A stretch of DNA of 64,000 bases from positions 1 through 64,000 of the forward strand of contig CAZRVN010000007.1 of the NCBI GenBank assembly GCA_964603595.1, read 5' to 3'. The stretch comes from JAQVEM01 sp964603595. GTDB taxonomy: Bacteria; Actinomycetota; Humimicrobiia; Humimicrobiales; Humimicrobiaceae. This document shows, one piece after another, positions 45,686 through 54,868 of this stretch. The stretch's first letter is position 1; the number at the start of each line of letters is the position of its first letter. The notes beneath the pieces were generated by a model. That model worked only from the letters and a program-made list of their open reading frames with translations, was not told the DNA's origin and made no database searches. The position numbers and the translations under genes were made by a program.

Positions 45686-46366
45686 ATGATTAAAATACTA
45701 CTTTTTTCTGATAACATCAGCACTGCTGACAAAATAAAAAAATTTTTAGATAAAACTGAGTTTAATATTCGTTTAATTCATGAGACTGCAAACATCAGTT
45801 CCTTTTTTAATGATATAAAACTGTTTATCCTTGATTTTACAGGGGAAAAAATCAGTGGCAAAGATAAAGCTGACATTATAAATACCCTAAAAAATAGAGG
45901 TCGCACAGGATTTGCAAAAATTGCCATAATTGACTCTGATAATGGAAATTACCTTTTAGAAAATGGATTTGAATTTGATGATTTCTGCTTCCATACCAGT
46001 ATTGAAAGAGAACTTTACTTCAGGATAAAAGCTGTGCTTTTAAGAATGAATATTTATCCTCCCGGAAATAGCATTACGATTGGCGAGCTGGCTTTAAACC
46101 TTGATAAATACGAACTTTCCGTTAATAGAACACCCGTAGAGATTACTTTTAAGGAATTTGAACTATTAAAACTGCTTCTTAAGAACCAGAACAAAGTTTT
46201 TACCAGAAAAAAACTTCTTTCAATTATATGGGAGTATGACTTTTACGGCGGCAGCAGGACTGTAGACGTACATATAAGAAGACTCCGCTCTAAAATCCCT
46301 CCCCCCTACAATCTAATGCTGAAAACCATAAGAAATGTCGGCTATATGTTCTCCGCCCAGATTTAG
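45686..46366 (+). CDS. GlnR-like OmpR-family regulator
   Basis: 226 residues. The C-terminal winged helix (about 128-226) is very like actinobacterial GlnR: ITFKEFELLKLLLKNQNKVFTR, YGGSRTVDVHIRRLRSK and TIRNVGYMF. The N-terminal receiver is atypical: a possible phospho-Asp (ILDF, about residue 51) exists but the conserved Lys is missing (DDFCFHTS) and the acidic pocket is reduced, as in orphan GlnR. It lies just upstream of amtB-glnK-glnA, so nitrogen control is the probable role. Cotranscribed with nadE (24-bp AT-rich gap). No cognate kinase is nearby. Confidence 0.8.
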   Translation: MIKILLFSDNISTADKIKKFLDKTEFNIRLIHETANISSFFNDIKLFILDFTGEKISGKDKADIINTLKNRGRTGFAKIAIIDSDNGNYLLENGFEFDDFCFHTSIERELYFRIKAVLLRMNIYPPGNSITIGELALNLDKYELSVNRTPVEITFKEFELLKLLLKNQNKVFTRKKLLSIIWEYDFYGGSRTVDVHIRRLRSKIPPPYNLMLKTIRNVGYMFSAQI

Positions 46367-46443
46367 TTTCAAACTGTTTCTTTGAACCGCATTCAATATT
46401 TATTCCCACTATAACCTCTGCAGCCTGTATATTTCTCCAAGAT

Positions 46444-46508
46444 TTAACATCCTTTTAACAAAACGTAACTTTCTTGTAAAGATTCAAGAGTAGAATAACC
46501 TATATTAT
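46444..46508 (+). promoter_or_regulatory. amtB promoter with phased TTAAC/GTAAC boxes
   Basis: TTAAC at 46444 and 46455, GTAAC at 46465 and GTAAA at 46476 are spaced 11, 10 and 11 bp, as expected for direct repeats bound by an OmpR-family dimer on one face of the helix. The last overlaps the -35 position relative to TATATT (46501-46506). GAAGGAG precedes the ATG. Confidence 0.6.
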
Positions 46509-46532
46509 TAATAATCGAAGGAGTTAAGCCAA

Positions 46533-47790
46533 ATGGAGTTATCAACAGTGCTGGATACCTTATGGATATTGATTGCCTCGTTTCTAGTATTTTCCATGCA
46601 TGCCGGTTTTGCAATTGTAGAGGCTGGGTTCACCAGGGCTAAAAATACAGTAAATATATTGATGAAAAATTTCATGAATGTCTCTTTAGGCCTTCTGGTA
46701 TTTTTTCTTATTGGATACGGATTTATGTTTGGTAAAAGTGCCGGCGGTTTTATAGGAACAAATAATTTTATGCTTTCCATTTCCGATCCGTCAAATACTC
46801 AAAATTTCGCATTATGGTTTTTTCAGGCAGTTTTCGCAGCAACCGCTGCTACTATTGTATCTGGTGCTGTAGCAGAGAGAATTAAATTTTACAGTTATCT
46901 TCTCTACTGCGTAATCATTACTTCATTAGTCTACCCTATTGTCGGACACTGGATATGGGGAGGAGGATGGCTTCAGCAGCTGGGTATGATTGATTTTGCC
47001 GGCTCCACTGTCGTACACTCAGCCGGCGGGTTCTCGGCCCTTGCTGGTGCAATGGTGCTTGGTCCAAGGCTTGGTAAATATAATAAAGACGGGAGCTCAA
47101 ATGCTATACCGGGACATAATATTGCACTTGCTGCCCTTGGCGTTTTTATATTATGGTTTGGGTGGTTTGGCTTCAATCCAGGAAGCACTCTTTCTGCTTC
47201 AAGCCAAGCTATAGCTATTATTGCAGTTAATACCGCAGTCGCTGCAGGAGCAGTAGCACTTTCAGCAATGGTCTTATGGATCCGTTATAAAAAGCCTGAT
47301 GCATCAATGACATTAAATGGCGCTCTGGCAGGACTGGTGGGAATAACTGCCGGATGTGCTCTTGTATCACCAGTAAGTGCTATTATAATAGGTCTTCTTT
47401 GTGGAGTCATTGTTAGTATATCCACAGACTTATTTGACAGGAAGTTTAAAATAGATGAATCCTGTGGGAGCAATATCTGTTCATGGCGTATGTGGTGTGT
47501 TTGGCACTCTATTTGTAGGAATATTTGCACAGTCTGAATACGCAATTCTTGCTGGATTTGAGGATATTGACGGACTGTTATTCGGCGGTGGTTTCAGGCT
47601 TTTACTTATCCAGTTCACGGGAGCTTTTAGTGTACTAGTATGGACTTTCGGACTAATGTTTGGTTTATTTTTTATAATGAAAAAAACTGTAGGACTCAGA
47701 GTCTCAAGGGAAGAAGAACTCAAAGGATTAGACATCGAAGAACATGGTATGGAAGCTTATGGAGGGTTCCATATTTTCCAGAATGATTAA
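46533..47790 (+). pseudogene. amtB: Ammonium transporter AmtB, frameshifted
   Basis: The frame from 46533 encodes an Amt/Mep protein to KIDE and then turns to nonsense and stops at 47537. The family continues in the +1 frame from about 47461 with PVGAISVHGVCGVFGTLFVG and runs to 47790. One extra base lies within GAAT (47457-47460), where DDPVGA is expected. Joined length is about 419 residues, normal for Amt. Other features are intact: FQAVFAATAATIVSGAVAER and VHSAGGFSALAGA. No slippery heptamer is evident. Either a sequencing or assembly error or a real inactivating indel. Confidence 0.85.
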
Positions 47791-47825
47791 TATTATATTA
47801 TATTTTTTATATAAAGGGAGTAAAA

Positions 47826-48167
47826 ATGAAACTAATAATCGCAATGATCCAGCCTTATAAATTGCTCGATGTAAAAAAGGAATTATTTGATAATGAAATA
47901 TACAAGATGACCGTAACTAATGTACTCGGCTGCGGCCAGCAAAAAGGCTATACCGAAACCTATAGGGGCGTCATACACAAGGTAAACTTATTAAAAAAAG
48001 TCAGGCTGGAAATAGCAGTAAACGAGGATTTTTTGGAACCGACCGTAAAGGCTATTATAAAAGGTGCTTATACTGGGAACATAGGTGATGGAAAGATATT
48101 TATACTTGATCTCGCCAGATGTATAAGGATCAGGACAGGAGAAGAAGGAAGTGAGGCTATAGGTTGA
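47826..48167 (+). CDS. glnK: PII nitrogen regulator GlnK/GlnB
   Basis: 113 residues. PII fold with IIAMIQPYKLLDVKKEL, T-loop GCGQQKGYTETYRGVIH, and the ATP-site GNIGDGKIF and RIRTGE. The residue equivalent to Tyr51, uridylylated in enteric PII, is His, so control by uridylylation is unlikely. Pairing with amtB is the standard arrangement for blocking the channel. AAGGGAG precedes the ATG. Confidence 0.95.
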   Translation: MKLIIAMIQPYKLLDVKKELFDNEIYKMTVTNVLGCGQQKGYTETYRGVIHKVNLLKKVRLEIAVNEDFLEPTVKAIIKGAYTGNIGDGKIFILDLARCIRIRTGEEGSEAIG

Positions 48168-48186
48168 TTGATAACTCTTTTAAGAT

Positions 48187-48240
48187 TTAACACAGATTTA
48201 ACATGTTTTCTGTAAATTTTTATTCAAATTAAGATATAAT
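48187..48240 (+). promoter_or_regulatory. glnA promoter with TTAAC boxes
   Basis: TTAAC at 48187 and 48198 (11-bp spacing) and GTAAAT at 48212-48217 in the -35 position, followed by 17 bp and TATAAT (48235-48240). The layout is similar to the amtB promoter, including GTAAA at -35, suggesting the same regulator. Confidence 0.6.
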
Positions 48241-48293
48241 ATTTCATAATTTATAAAAAAAGAACATTTTTAAAAATTAAAAGGAGTGAAAAT

Positions 48294-49628
48294 ATGAAAA
48301 ATGATGAAATGAAAGAGTATGTATTAAAAAAAGCACATGACAACAATATAAAATTTATAAGGTTCTGGTTTACAGACGTCCAGGGCTTTCTGAAAAGTTT
48401 TGCCATAACCGTAGAGGAACTTGAAGGTGCATTATCAGAGGGTATGGGATTTGACGGTTCATCAATCGAGGGGTTTTCGAGAATAGAAGAAAGTGATGTT
48501 ATTGCTATGCCTGATCCTAATACTTTTCAAATACTGCCCTGGAGCCCAAAGGAAAATGGGGTTGCCAGAATTTTCTGTGACATACTAGAGCCGGATGGTT
48601 CAAATTTTAAAGGTGATCCGAGATGGGTCCTTAAAAAAATGCTAAAAAAAGCAAAAGATATGGGCTATACATTTTATGTTGGGCCAGAGCTTGAATATTT
48701 TTACTTCAAGGGAGACACCGGAGAACCACAAATACTGGATAAAGGAGGTTATTTTGACCTTACTACACTTGATGTTGCAAGCGAACTGAGAAGAGACACT
48801 GTACTTTATTTAGAATCAATGGGTATAGGCGTTGAATATTCCCATCATGAAGTTGCTCCCTCGCAGCACGAAATAGACTTAAGGTATACAGATGCACTTA
48901 CTATGGCCGATAGTGCAATGACCTATAGAATCATAGTAAAAGAAGTCGCTACCAGAAATGGGATATATGCAACATTTATGCCCAAGCCACTGTTCGGAGT
49001 AAATGGAAGCGGGATGCACACCCATCAGTCCCTTTTCAAAGGAGATAAAAACGCATTCTATAATCTGAATGATGAGTACCATTTATCCGAAATCGGTAAG
49101 TATTACATAGCAGGCACACTAAAGCATTGCAAGGAAATAGTAGCAGTAACCAACCAGTGGGTTAATTCTTATAAAAGACTTGTCCCTGGTTATGAAGCAC
49201 CTGTTTATATCTCCTGGGCCAGGAGGAACAGGTCAGCACTAGTAAGGGTGCCAATGTACAAACCAGGGAAAGAGACATCAACCAGAATAGAGTTCAGGTG
49301 CCCTGACCCTGCCTGCAATCCATATCTTGCTTTCAGCGTTATGCTTGCGGCCGGGTTAGAGGGAATAAAAAATAAATACCCGCTGCCCAAACCAATAGAA
49401 AAGAATATCTTTGAAATGGATGTTCTTAAAAGAGAAGAAGCCAAAATAGAAACTCTTCCTGACAATCTCCTTGAGGCAGTTAAAATCATGGAGAAGAGTA
49501 AATTAGTAAGAAAAACTCTTGGTGACCACATATTTGAAAAATTCATAGAAAATAAAAAAATTGAATGGGATAGATACAGGACCCACGTTTCAAAATATGA
49601 ACTTGAATCCTATCTTCCGATTTTATAG
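48294..49628 (+). CDS. glnA: Glutamine synthetase type I (alpha)
   Basis: 444 residues, typical of the GSI-alpha subgroup: FRFWFTDVQG early, DGSSIEGFSRIEESD, GPELEYFYF, NGSGMHTHQS, SRNR-type ARRNRSALVRVP and EFRCPDPACNPYLAFS. The 25-residue insertion and adenylylation site of GSI-beta are absent; feedback and PII-type control would act instead. AGGAG lies 7 bp upstream. Independent promoter and terminator. Confidence 0.96.
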   Translation: MKNDEMKEYVLKKAHDNNIKFIRFWFTDVQGFLKSFAITVEELEGALSEGMGFDGSSIEGFSRIEESDVIAMPDPNTFQILPWSPKENGVARIFCDILEPDGSNFKGDPRWVLKKMLKKAKDMGYTFYVGPELEYFYFKGDTGEPQILDKGGYFDLTTLDVASELRRDTVLYLESMGIGVEYSHHEVAPSQHEIDLRYTDALTMADSAMTYRIIVKEVATRNGIYATFMPKPLFGVNGSGMHTHQSLFKGDKNAFYNLNDEYHLSEIGKYYIAGTLKHCKEIVAVTNQWVNSYKRLVPGYEAPVYISWARRNRSALVRVPMYKPGKETSTRIEFRCPDPACNPYLAFSVMLAAGLEGIKNKYPLPKPIEKNIFEMDVLKREEAKIETLPDNLLEAVKIMEKSKLVRKTLGDHIFEKFIENKKIEWDRYRTHVSKYELESYLPIL

Positions 49629-49678
49629 ATTTATATTTTTTTATTCTTAATACTTTATTGGCTGAATTGCCAAAACAT

Positions 49679-49712
49679 AATAAGCCCTGCTTTTAATAAG
49701 CAGGGCTTATTA
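49679..49712 (+). terminator. Terminator after glnA
   Basis: AATAAGCCCTGCTT (49679-49692) pairs with AAGCAGGGCTTATT (49698-49711) with loop TTAAT, followed by a T-rich tract (TCTCTTTTTTTT). Strong and symmetrical. Confidence 0.9.
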
Positions 49713-49837
49713 TCTCTTTTTTTTCAATTTACAGCTATAATATATCAGGCCATGTAACTTTCCAAAAACCCTTGATTTTTTCAAGCATTATATCCAATTT
49801 CATCCACTAAGATTAAACAAACCTAATATATGCTCTC

Positions 49838-50443
49838 TCAGTCAATCAGTTCCAGCAATAAACTTAAACCTATGCAAAAAACTCCTGCAATAAGCATCTT
49901 TACACCACTAACCAGGAGGCTGCTCCGGGAAATTTTACCCAAAAATAACCCTATCCCAAATAAAATCAAAAATGCCAGAGCAAAACCGCTGTAATAACAA
50001 ATATTTATGGGTATAGATTTACCAAATAAAAATGGGGTCAGAGGTATAAATGCCATTATAACAGGTGAAGCACCATTCACAGCAGCAAGCACCAGAACTG
50101 CAAATTTTTGTGCCCTTGTTATTATTGTTTCATTTAAATCATGAAGTATAGACTCTTCCAGATCAAATATCTCTTTTTTTCTTTCAGCAGTTTCACTATT
50201 GTAAGCACTCCATACACCGGAAACACCCAGTGAGATACATATAGCAAACCCGGCTACTAATACATGCTTGTATTCTTTAACACCTATAACATAATTACCT
50301 ACCAGAACTCCGATGCTGGTAATCACGCCGTCAAAACCATTAATTGCAAAATATCTTCTTACTATTTTGGGTATATCAGCAATTTTATTATACGCCCTTA
50401 CCCGTTCAATACAGCCCAAAAAGTATTTTTTTATTCTATTCAT
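49838..50443 (-). CDS. VIT1/CCC1-like membrane protein
   Basis: 201 residues. The signature RRYFAINGFDGVITSIGVLVG (split here: family motif near 27-47) marks the iron/manganese vacuolar-transporter family; five membrane helices follow. The cytoplasmic loop with Glu-rich helix (SETAERKKEIFDLEESIL) can bind metal in plant VIT1. Likely a metal exporter. Confidence 0.8.
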   Translation of the reverse strand: MNRIKKYFLGCIERVRAYNKIADIPKIVRRYFAINGFDGVITSIGVLVGNYVIGVKEYKHVLVAGFAICISLGVSGVWSAYNSETAERKKEIFDLEESILHDLNETIITRAQKFAVLVLAAVNGASPVIMAFIPLTPFLFGKSIPINICYYSGFALAFLILFGIGLFLGKISRSSLLVSGVKMLIAGVFCIGLSLLLELID

Positions 50444-50519
50444 TTAAAACTTAGGACCTTCTAAAACGATTACATATTAGTTCATATTGATAAATATAAC
50501 AATATTACGCCAGCCCTTC

Positions 50520-51317
50520 TTACAATTTTATGTATTTATATATCGCTTCTGCCACACCGTCATTATCATTATCGCTAACAATAAAATCCGCTGACTTCTT
50601 TATTATCGTCGGCGAATTACTCATGGCAACACCTGTAGCTGCAAATTTGATAATTCCCAAATCGTTTTCGCTATCTCCTATTGCCATAACCTCATTCCTC
50701 TTAATGCCTGTTAATTCCAGAATTTTTTTAATCCCAAAAACCTTGCCCGCCTTCTTATTTAACACATTAAGGTAATAAGGTCCTCCCCTCCTTGTCTTTA
50801 TATCATTTCCGATATTCAACTTTACAAAATTGTTAAACTGGTCATCTTTATCCACAGTTATTGTAAGAAGCAGTGCATTATCAGCAATTTTATCCACGGT
50901 TAAATCTTTGACTTTCACCAGGGGATCGCCGGTTTTTACTATATTCTTTAAATACTGATGATCCTTTTCATAATAAAGTACTCCGTCTGCTGTTCCTATT
51001 GCAAACCCTTTGCCCCACTGCCGCACCATTTTAATAATTTCTATGTATGACCTTTTGGGGATCTTTAATGCAGTTAGAATTTTAGAATTTTTGTCAATAA
51101 TAGTTGTTCCACCATACACTATCTGGGGGTCCAGTAAGTTCAAGTCCTTTATAATCTCCTTCACAAAAGCTATAGACTTCCCTGTAGATAGTACAACCTT
51201 GATACCCCCGTCCAGAGATCTTCTGATAGCTTCCCTATTGTTTTTACTTATCCTGGAGCTTGAATTTAACAATGTTCCATCCAAATCAATTGCAATTAAC
51301 CTTATTAACTTTTTCAC
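50520..51317 (-). CDS. Cof-type HAD phosphatase
   Basis: 265 residues. HAD motif I IAIDLDGTLLNSSS, motif II STGKS, Lys motif GKVFGIKKIL and motif IV GDSENDLGIIKFA. Cap type C2B. Family members dephosphorylate sugar phosphates or flavin precursors (YbjI, YigB, YcsE), so a role in the missing phosphatase step of riboflavin synthesis is conceivable but untested. Confidence 0.9.
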   Translation of the reverse strand: MKKLIRLIAIDLDGTLLNSSSRISKNNREAIRRSLDGGIKVVLSTGKSIAFVKEIIKDLNLLDPQIVYGGTTIIDKNSKILTALKIPKRSYIEIIKMVRQWGKGFAIGTADGVLYYEKDHQYLKNIVKTGDPLVKVKDLTVDKIADNALLLTITVDKDDQFNNFVKLNIGNDIKTRRGGPYYLNVLNKKAGKVFGIKKILELTGIKRNEVMAIGDSENDLGIIKFAATGVAMSNSPTIIKKSADFIVSDNDNDGVAEAIYKYIKL

Positions 51318-51415
51318 TCTCTAAATATCACTTCCGCATCTTTATCTTTTAAAAGCTTCTCTTACCTATTCCCCCGTTGTTTCCTTTGTCTCCGGGGTCT
51401 CCTCCTAAGAGCTGC

Positions 51416-52327
51416 CTACTCAGAAGCATCCACCTGCTCCTGCATTTTGCTCAGGTCTATAAATGGGACAATTCCTTCCTCGGGCAGTATTCCCCAGGAA
51501 ATATTAGGTGATAATTTCTGTATAAATTCAAGCTGTATTATCTGTGGATACTTCTTAAGTGCTTCGCCTCTAATCTCAATCTCCCTCGCTTCTGCTTCTG
51601 CCTTAATTATTACCTGTTCCTTTTTTATCTTTTCCTGTTCAAGTATGTTTTTTTCTACTACGATTTTTTCTTCCGCAATTTGCTTCTCTTCAAGAACATT
51701 AAAATACTCTTCGGTAAAATCTATTTTCCTTAACAGAAAACCATCCATGATTATTCCATTTTCTTCAAATATTGGTCTTAAGGTTTCTTCAATCTCTTCC
51801 TGAACATCAAATACCTGCTCGGAATAAAGCTGTGCCGCACTATATTTCTTGGGTATATTCCTGGACAGGGACCTTGCCTCGGTTTTAACCACCTTTTCCA
51901 CTACATTATCCATATTGCCGATATTGTTATATATCCATTCAGCTTTTTTACCATCAATAGAAAACCTTATAGTGTATTTTAATTGTATTTGCTGTCCATC
52001 TGAAGAAGTGGTATCTACTGCATAATCAGGATAATTGGCCTGGCTTGTCTCCGGAGTAGCGCTTGTTTCATAGGTAACCTGCCTGGTTGAATAATTAACC
52101 GTATTCTGGATAAAAGGCACCTTTACATTTAGGCCAGGCATAAATGTAGCCCCTGTTGTCTTTCCAAACTGTGTTAGAACTTTTACATTTCCCGCCTGGA
52201 CTATAACAAAAGTATTTAACGCTACAATTAAAACTACCACCAGAATAACTACACCTATAATTATCTTTGACATTAATTTCATTGTTTGTCTCCGTATCTT
52301 GATTTCTTTACCATCTCTGAATACCAT
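51416..52327 (-). CDS. SPFH/prohibitin-family membrane protein
   Basis: 303 residues. A short charged N-terminus, one membrane helix (about 21-42), then a prohibitin-type SPFH domain (about 45-215) and coiled coil (EEKQIAEEKIVVEKNILEQEK). AAGGAGAGG before ATG 52327 supports that start. A second SPFH protein in the window besides the slipin at 21.8 kb, from a different subfamily. Confidence 0.88.
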   Translation of the reverse strand: MVFRDGKEIKIRRQTMKLMSKIIIGVVILVVVLIVALNTFVIVQAGNVKVLTQFGKTTGATFMPGLNVKVPFIQNTVNYSTRQVTYETSATPETSQANYPDYAVDTTSSDGQQIQLKYTIRFSIDGKKAEWIYNNIGNMDNVVEKVVKTEARSLSRNIPKKYSAAQLYSEQVFDVQEEIEETLRPIFEENGIIMDGFLLRKIDFTEEYFNVLEEKQIAEEKIVVEKNILEQEKIKKEQVIIKAEAEAREIEIRGEALKKYPQIIQLEFIQKLSPNISWGILPEEGIVPFIDLSKMQEQVDASE

Positions 52328-52398
52328 ATCAAACCTCTCCTTTCTAATAACACCTTCTCTTTAATAATTATTTTCCCCGAATTTGATAGGAAAATCTT

Positions 52399-52635
52399 TT
52401 AAATCGGCTCTATCACCACACATGATGTTGTGTCCCTAATCCCTTTTAAGTTCTGGATTTTTGATATTACCATTTTCCCCAGGTTATTTAAGCTTTCGCT
52501 CTCTACTAAAATAATAAGGTCATACGGGCCAATTACTGTACTGACAGATTTTACACCCTTCAATTTTGAAACCTTGGTATAGATATCTCCCTGCAAACCG
52601 GGTTCTGATTTCATTAAAACATATGCCTCTATCAC
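52399..52635 (-). CDS. Stand-alone Lrp/AsnC ligand-binding (RAM) domain
   Basis: 78 residues consisting only of the alpha-beta RAM fold of Lrp/AsnC regulators (EAYVLMKSEPG, GPYDLIILVE, TSCVVIEPI) with no DNA-binding domain. Such proteins form dimers or octamers that sense amino acids; target unknown. AGGAGGAG precedes the start. Confidence 0.88.
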   Translation of the reverse strand: MIEAYVLMKSEPGLQGDIYTKVSKLKGVKSVSTVIGPYDLIILVESESLNNLGKMVISKIQNLKGIRDTTSCVVIEPI

Positions 52636-52717
52636 TTTTTCTCCTCCTCTCTATTAGTCTTGCTAAAGAAGCAAAGAACTATATTAATTTTATTCTTTTA
52701 TTACCAAACACCTTTAT

Positions 52718-53104
52718 CTATGGATTTATAAAAAACAAATGGCTTTCACACTTACAGTCCGACGAACCAAATCCGCTGACAGTAGAACCTATAGCTTTCA
52801 TTTTCATTGCAATATCACATTCAATTTTTTTACTGCTCTTAATACAATACACGCAATCAATGCTTACGTAGGAGCTTGATAGAAAATAATCAATATGCCA
52901 GAAATTTTTCTTTCTTTTTCCTAAATGCCTGGACACCCTCTTTTCTATTCCACCCATAGCAGACCCTACATACAGATAAAATCCCTCTTTAAAACTGATT
53001 TTCCCAAGCTTTCCAACCCTTATGAGTTGGGGCTTCCTGCATTTTATCAGTAGACAATACGAACCTTTCATCTCATAGCAGTCTTTTATTACCTTTAACT
53101 GCAA
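52718..53104 (-). CDS. GIY-YIG-like DUF123 protein
   Basis: 128 residues. DUF123 proteins carry a GIY-YIG-derived fold: KGSYCLLIKC, FYLYVGSAMGGIEKRVSRHLGKRKKNFWHIDYFL and a Cys-rich end with CDIA, CKCESHLFF. Thought to be nuclease-like; function unproven. The first Met overlaps the lipA stop by 10 bp; Met at 53071 is an alternative nearer the family start. Confidence 0.82.
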   Translation of the reverse strand: MQLKVIKDCYEMKGSYCLLIKCRKPQLIRVGKLGKISFKEGFYLYVGSAMGGIEKRVSRHLGKRKKNFWHIDYFLSSSYVSIDCVYCIKSSKKIECDIAMKMKAIGSTVSGFGSSDCKCESHLFFINP

Positions 53105-54018
53105 TTATAATTTTGGCTGAGATATACTCCCGGTCTTACTGTATTCTTTTTATCTCTGCCTAAAATCCCTTCAAGTATATCGGCAGCTTTATAAGAAGAT
53201 CTTACAAACGCCCCGCTTAGTACTGCCTTAAAACCAAAGCTTTCCGCCAGCTTCCCTATTTTTTCAAATTCTTCCGGGCTATAATACTTTTTTGCTGGCG
53301 TGTTCTTTTCAGAAGGCCTGAGATATTGGCCTATGGTAATAATATCACAGTCTACTTTCCTTAAGTCTGACAGTAATTCCATTACCTCTTCCTCTCTCTC
53401 TCCAAGTCCCAGCATGAAACCGGATTTAGTAAAAATATCAGGCCTTAATAATTTCGTATTTTTTAATACTCCGAGCGATGATTTATAATTTGAAGCTTTT
53501 TTCACCTTCGCAAATATTCTTTCAACTGTTTCTATGTTATGATTTAATACATCCGGTTCCTGATTAAGAACCATCTCCAGATTATTAACATTACCCTTAA
53601 AATCGGGTATAAGACATTCTATCTTTAGCCCCGGGATCAGTTTCCTTGCCTCTTGTATGGTTTTAACAAAATGATAGCTTCCTCCGTCAGGAAGGTCATC
53701 CCTGGTTACCGAAGTTATAACCACATATTTTAGACCCATCTTCTTTACTGCTCTGGCAATCCTGTATGGTTCGCCTTCATCAAGCATGCCTGGCCTACCT
53801 GATTTAACATTGCAAAAAGAACAGTTTCTGGTGCAAACATCCCCCATAAGCATAAAAGTTGCAGTCCTATTCCCAAAGCATTCAAAAATATTGGGACACA
53901 TAGCACTCTGGCAAACTGTGTTTAAATGTAAATCACATATAAGAGTTTTAACTTCGTTAACTCCTGTTCCATCTAAAATTATCTTCTTTTTCAGCCAATC
54001 TGGCTTATTACCGGACAA
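53095..54018 (-). CDS. lipA: Lipoyl synthase
   Basis: 307 residues. The auxiliary cluster Cys motif CQSAMCPNIFEC and the radical SAM CTRNCSFC are both present, with ITSVTRDDLPDGGS and a C-terminal RSSY providing the Ser ligand. It inserts sulfur into octanoyl groups on E2 and H proteins. The start overlaps parB by 11 bp; no lipB or lplA is nearby. Confidence 0.95.
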   Translation of the reverse strand: MSGNKPDWLKKKIILDGTGVNEVKTLICDLHLNTVCQSAMCPNIFECFGNRTATFMLMGDVCTRNCSFCNVKSGRPGMLDEGEPYRIARAVKKMGLKYVVITSVTRDDLPDGGSYHFVKTIQEARKLIPGLKIECLIPDFKGNVNNLEMVLNQEPDVLNHNIETVERIFAKVKKASNYKSSLGVLKNTKLLRPDIFTKSGFMLGLGEREEEVMELLSDLRKVDCDIITIGQYLRPSEKNTPAKKYYSPEEFEKIGKLAESFGFKAVLSGAFVRSSYKAADILEGILGRDKKNTVRPGVYLSQNYNCS

Positions 54019-54868
54019 TTTTACCCACTATTCTTTCTAAATCTTTAATAGAGCCAAAATCTATAATAATCTTCCCTTTCCTTTTGCCCATTTGTATCTT
54101 CACAGGAGCATTAACATAATCGGATATTCTGTTAGATATATCCGGAAGTTTTGTGAGCTGTAAAACTTTTCTGTATTTAGTTTTTAATTCCGACTTTTTC
54201 TTTCTGTCAATTATTCTTTCTACATCTCTCACACTCATGCCATTTCTCACAATAAGATTTGCAATCCTTATTCTTTCATTATCACCATTTACTGCCAGTA
54301 TTGCCCTTGCATGACCTTCACTTATCTTCTTTTCATTTATTAATTTTTGTACTTCTATTGGTAGCGATAGAAGCCTCATTGAATTAGTTATAGACGTCCT
54401 GCTTTTTCCAATTTTTTTTGAAAGCTGACCATGAGTTATCTTGAATTCATCTATAAGCTGCCTAAACGTATATGCCTTCTCCATCGGGCTTAGGTTATCT
54501 CTATGAATATTTTCAATAAGTGCCATTTCAAGTGAAGAAATATCATCAACTTCCTTAACCACAATAGAGGGAATAGTATTCATTCCAACTTTTTTAGTTG
54601 CTCTGAACCTTCTTTCTCCCGTTATAATTTCGTATTTTTCCTCCCCGTCTATCTCCCTTATTACTATAGGTTGTATGACTCCAAACTCTCTTATCGATTC
54701 CGCAAGCTCTGCCAGTGAGTCATCATCAAACCTGTTCCTTGGCTGGTTTCTATTTGGAATAATCTTATCCAGAGATATTTCTACAACTGCTCTGGTTTCA
54801 ACTTCAGAAGGCTTATTTAACGACGGAATAAGTGCTCCCAGCCCTCTACCTAAACCTCTTTTAGCCAT
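54008..54868 (-). CDS. parB: Chromosome-partitioning protein ParB
   Basis: About 286 residues. Conserved N-terminus KRGLGRGLGALIP, CTP-binding motifs (IPNRNQPRNRF, GERRFRA) and HTH (SKKIGKSRTSITNSMRLLSLP), with a short C-terminal dimerisation region. It binds the parS sites at 58.4 and 59.8 kb. A TTG at 54874 is in frame; ATG 54868 is better placed after AAGGAAG. It overlaps parA by 8 bp. Confidence 0.93.
   Translation of the reverse strand: MAKRGLGRGLGALIPSLNKPSEVETRAVVEISLDKIIPNRNQPRNRFDDDSLAELAESIREFGVIQPIVIREIDGEEKYEIITGERRFRATKKVGMNTIPSIVVKEVDDISSLEMALIENIHRDNLSPMEKAYTFRQLIDEFKITHGQLSKKIGKSRTSITNSMRLLSLPIEVQKLINEKKISEGHARAILAVNGDNERIRIANLIVRNGMSVRDVERIIDRKKKSELKTKYRKVLQLTKLPDISNRISDYVNAPVKIQMGKRKGKIIIDFGSIKDLERIVGKIVR

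Noticed and set aside
47455..47790. Separate small membrane protein gene after amtB
   Set aside because: The sequence is the exact C-terminal continuation of the Amt fold in the +1 frame, so a frameshift is the better explanation.
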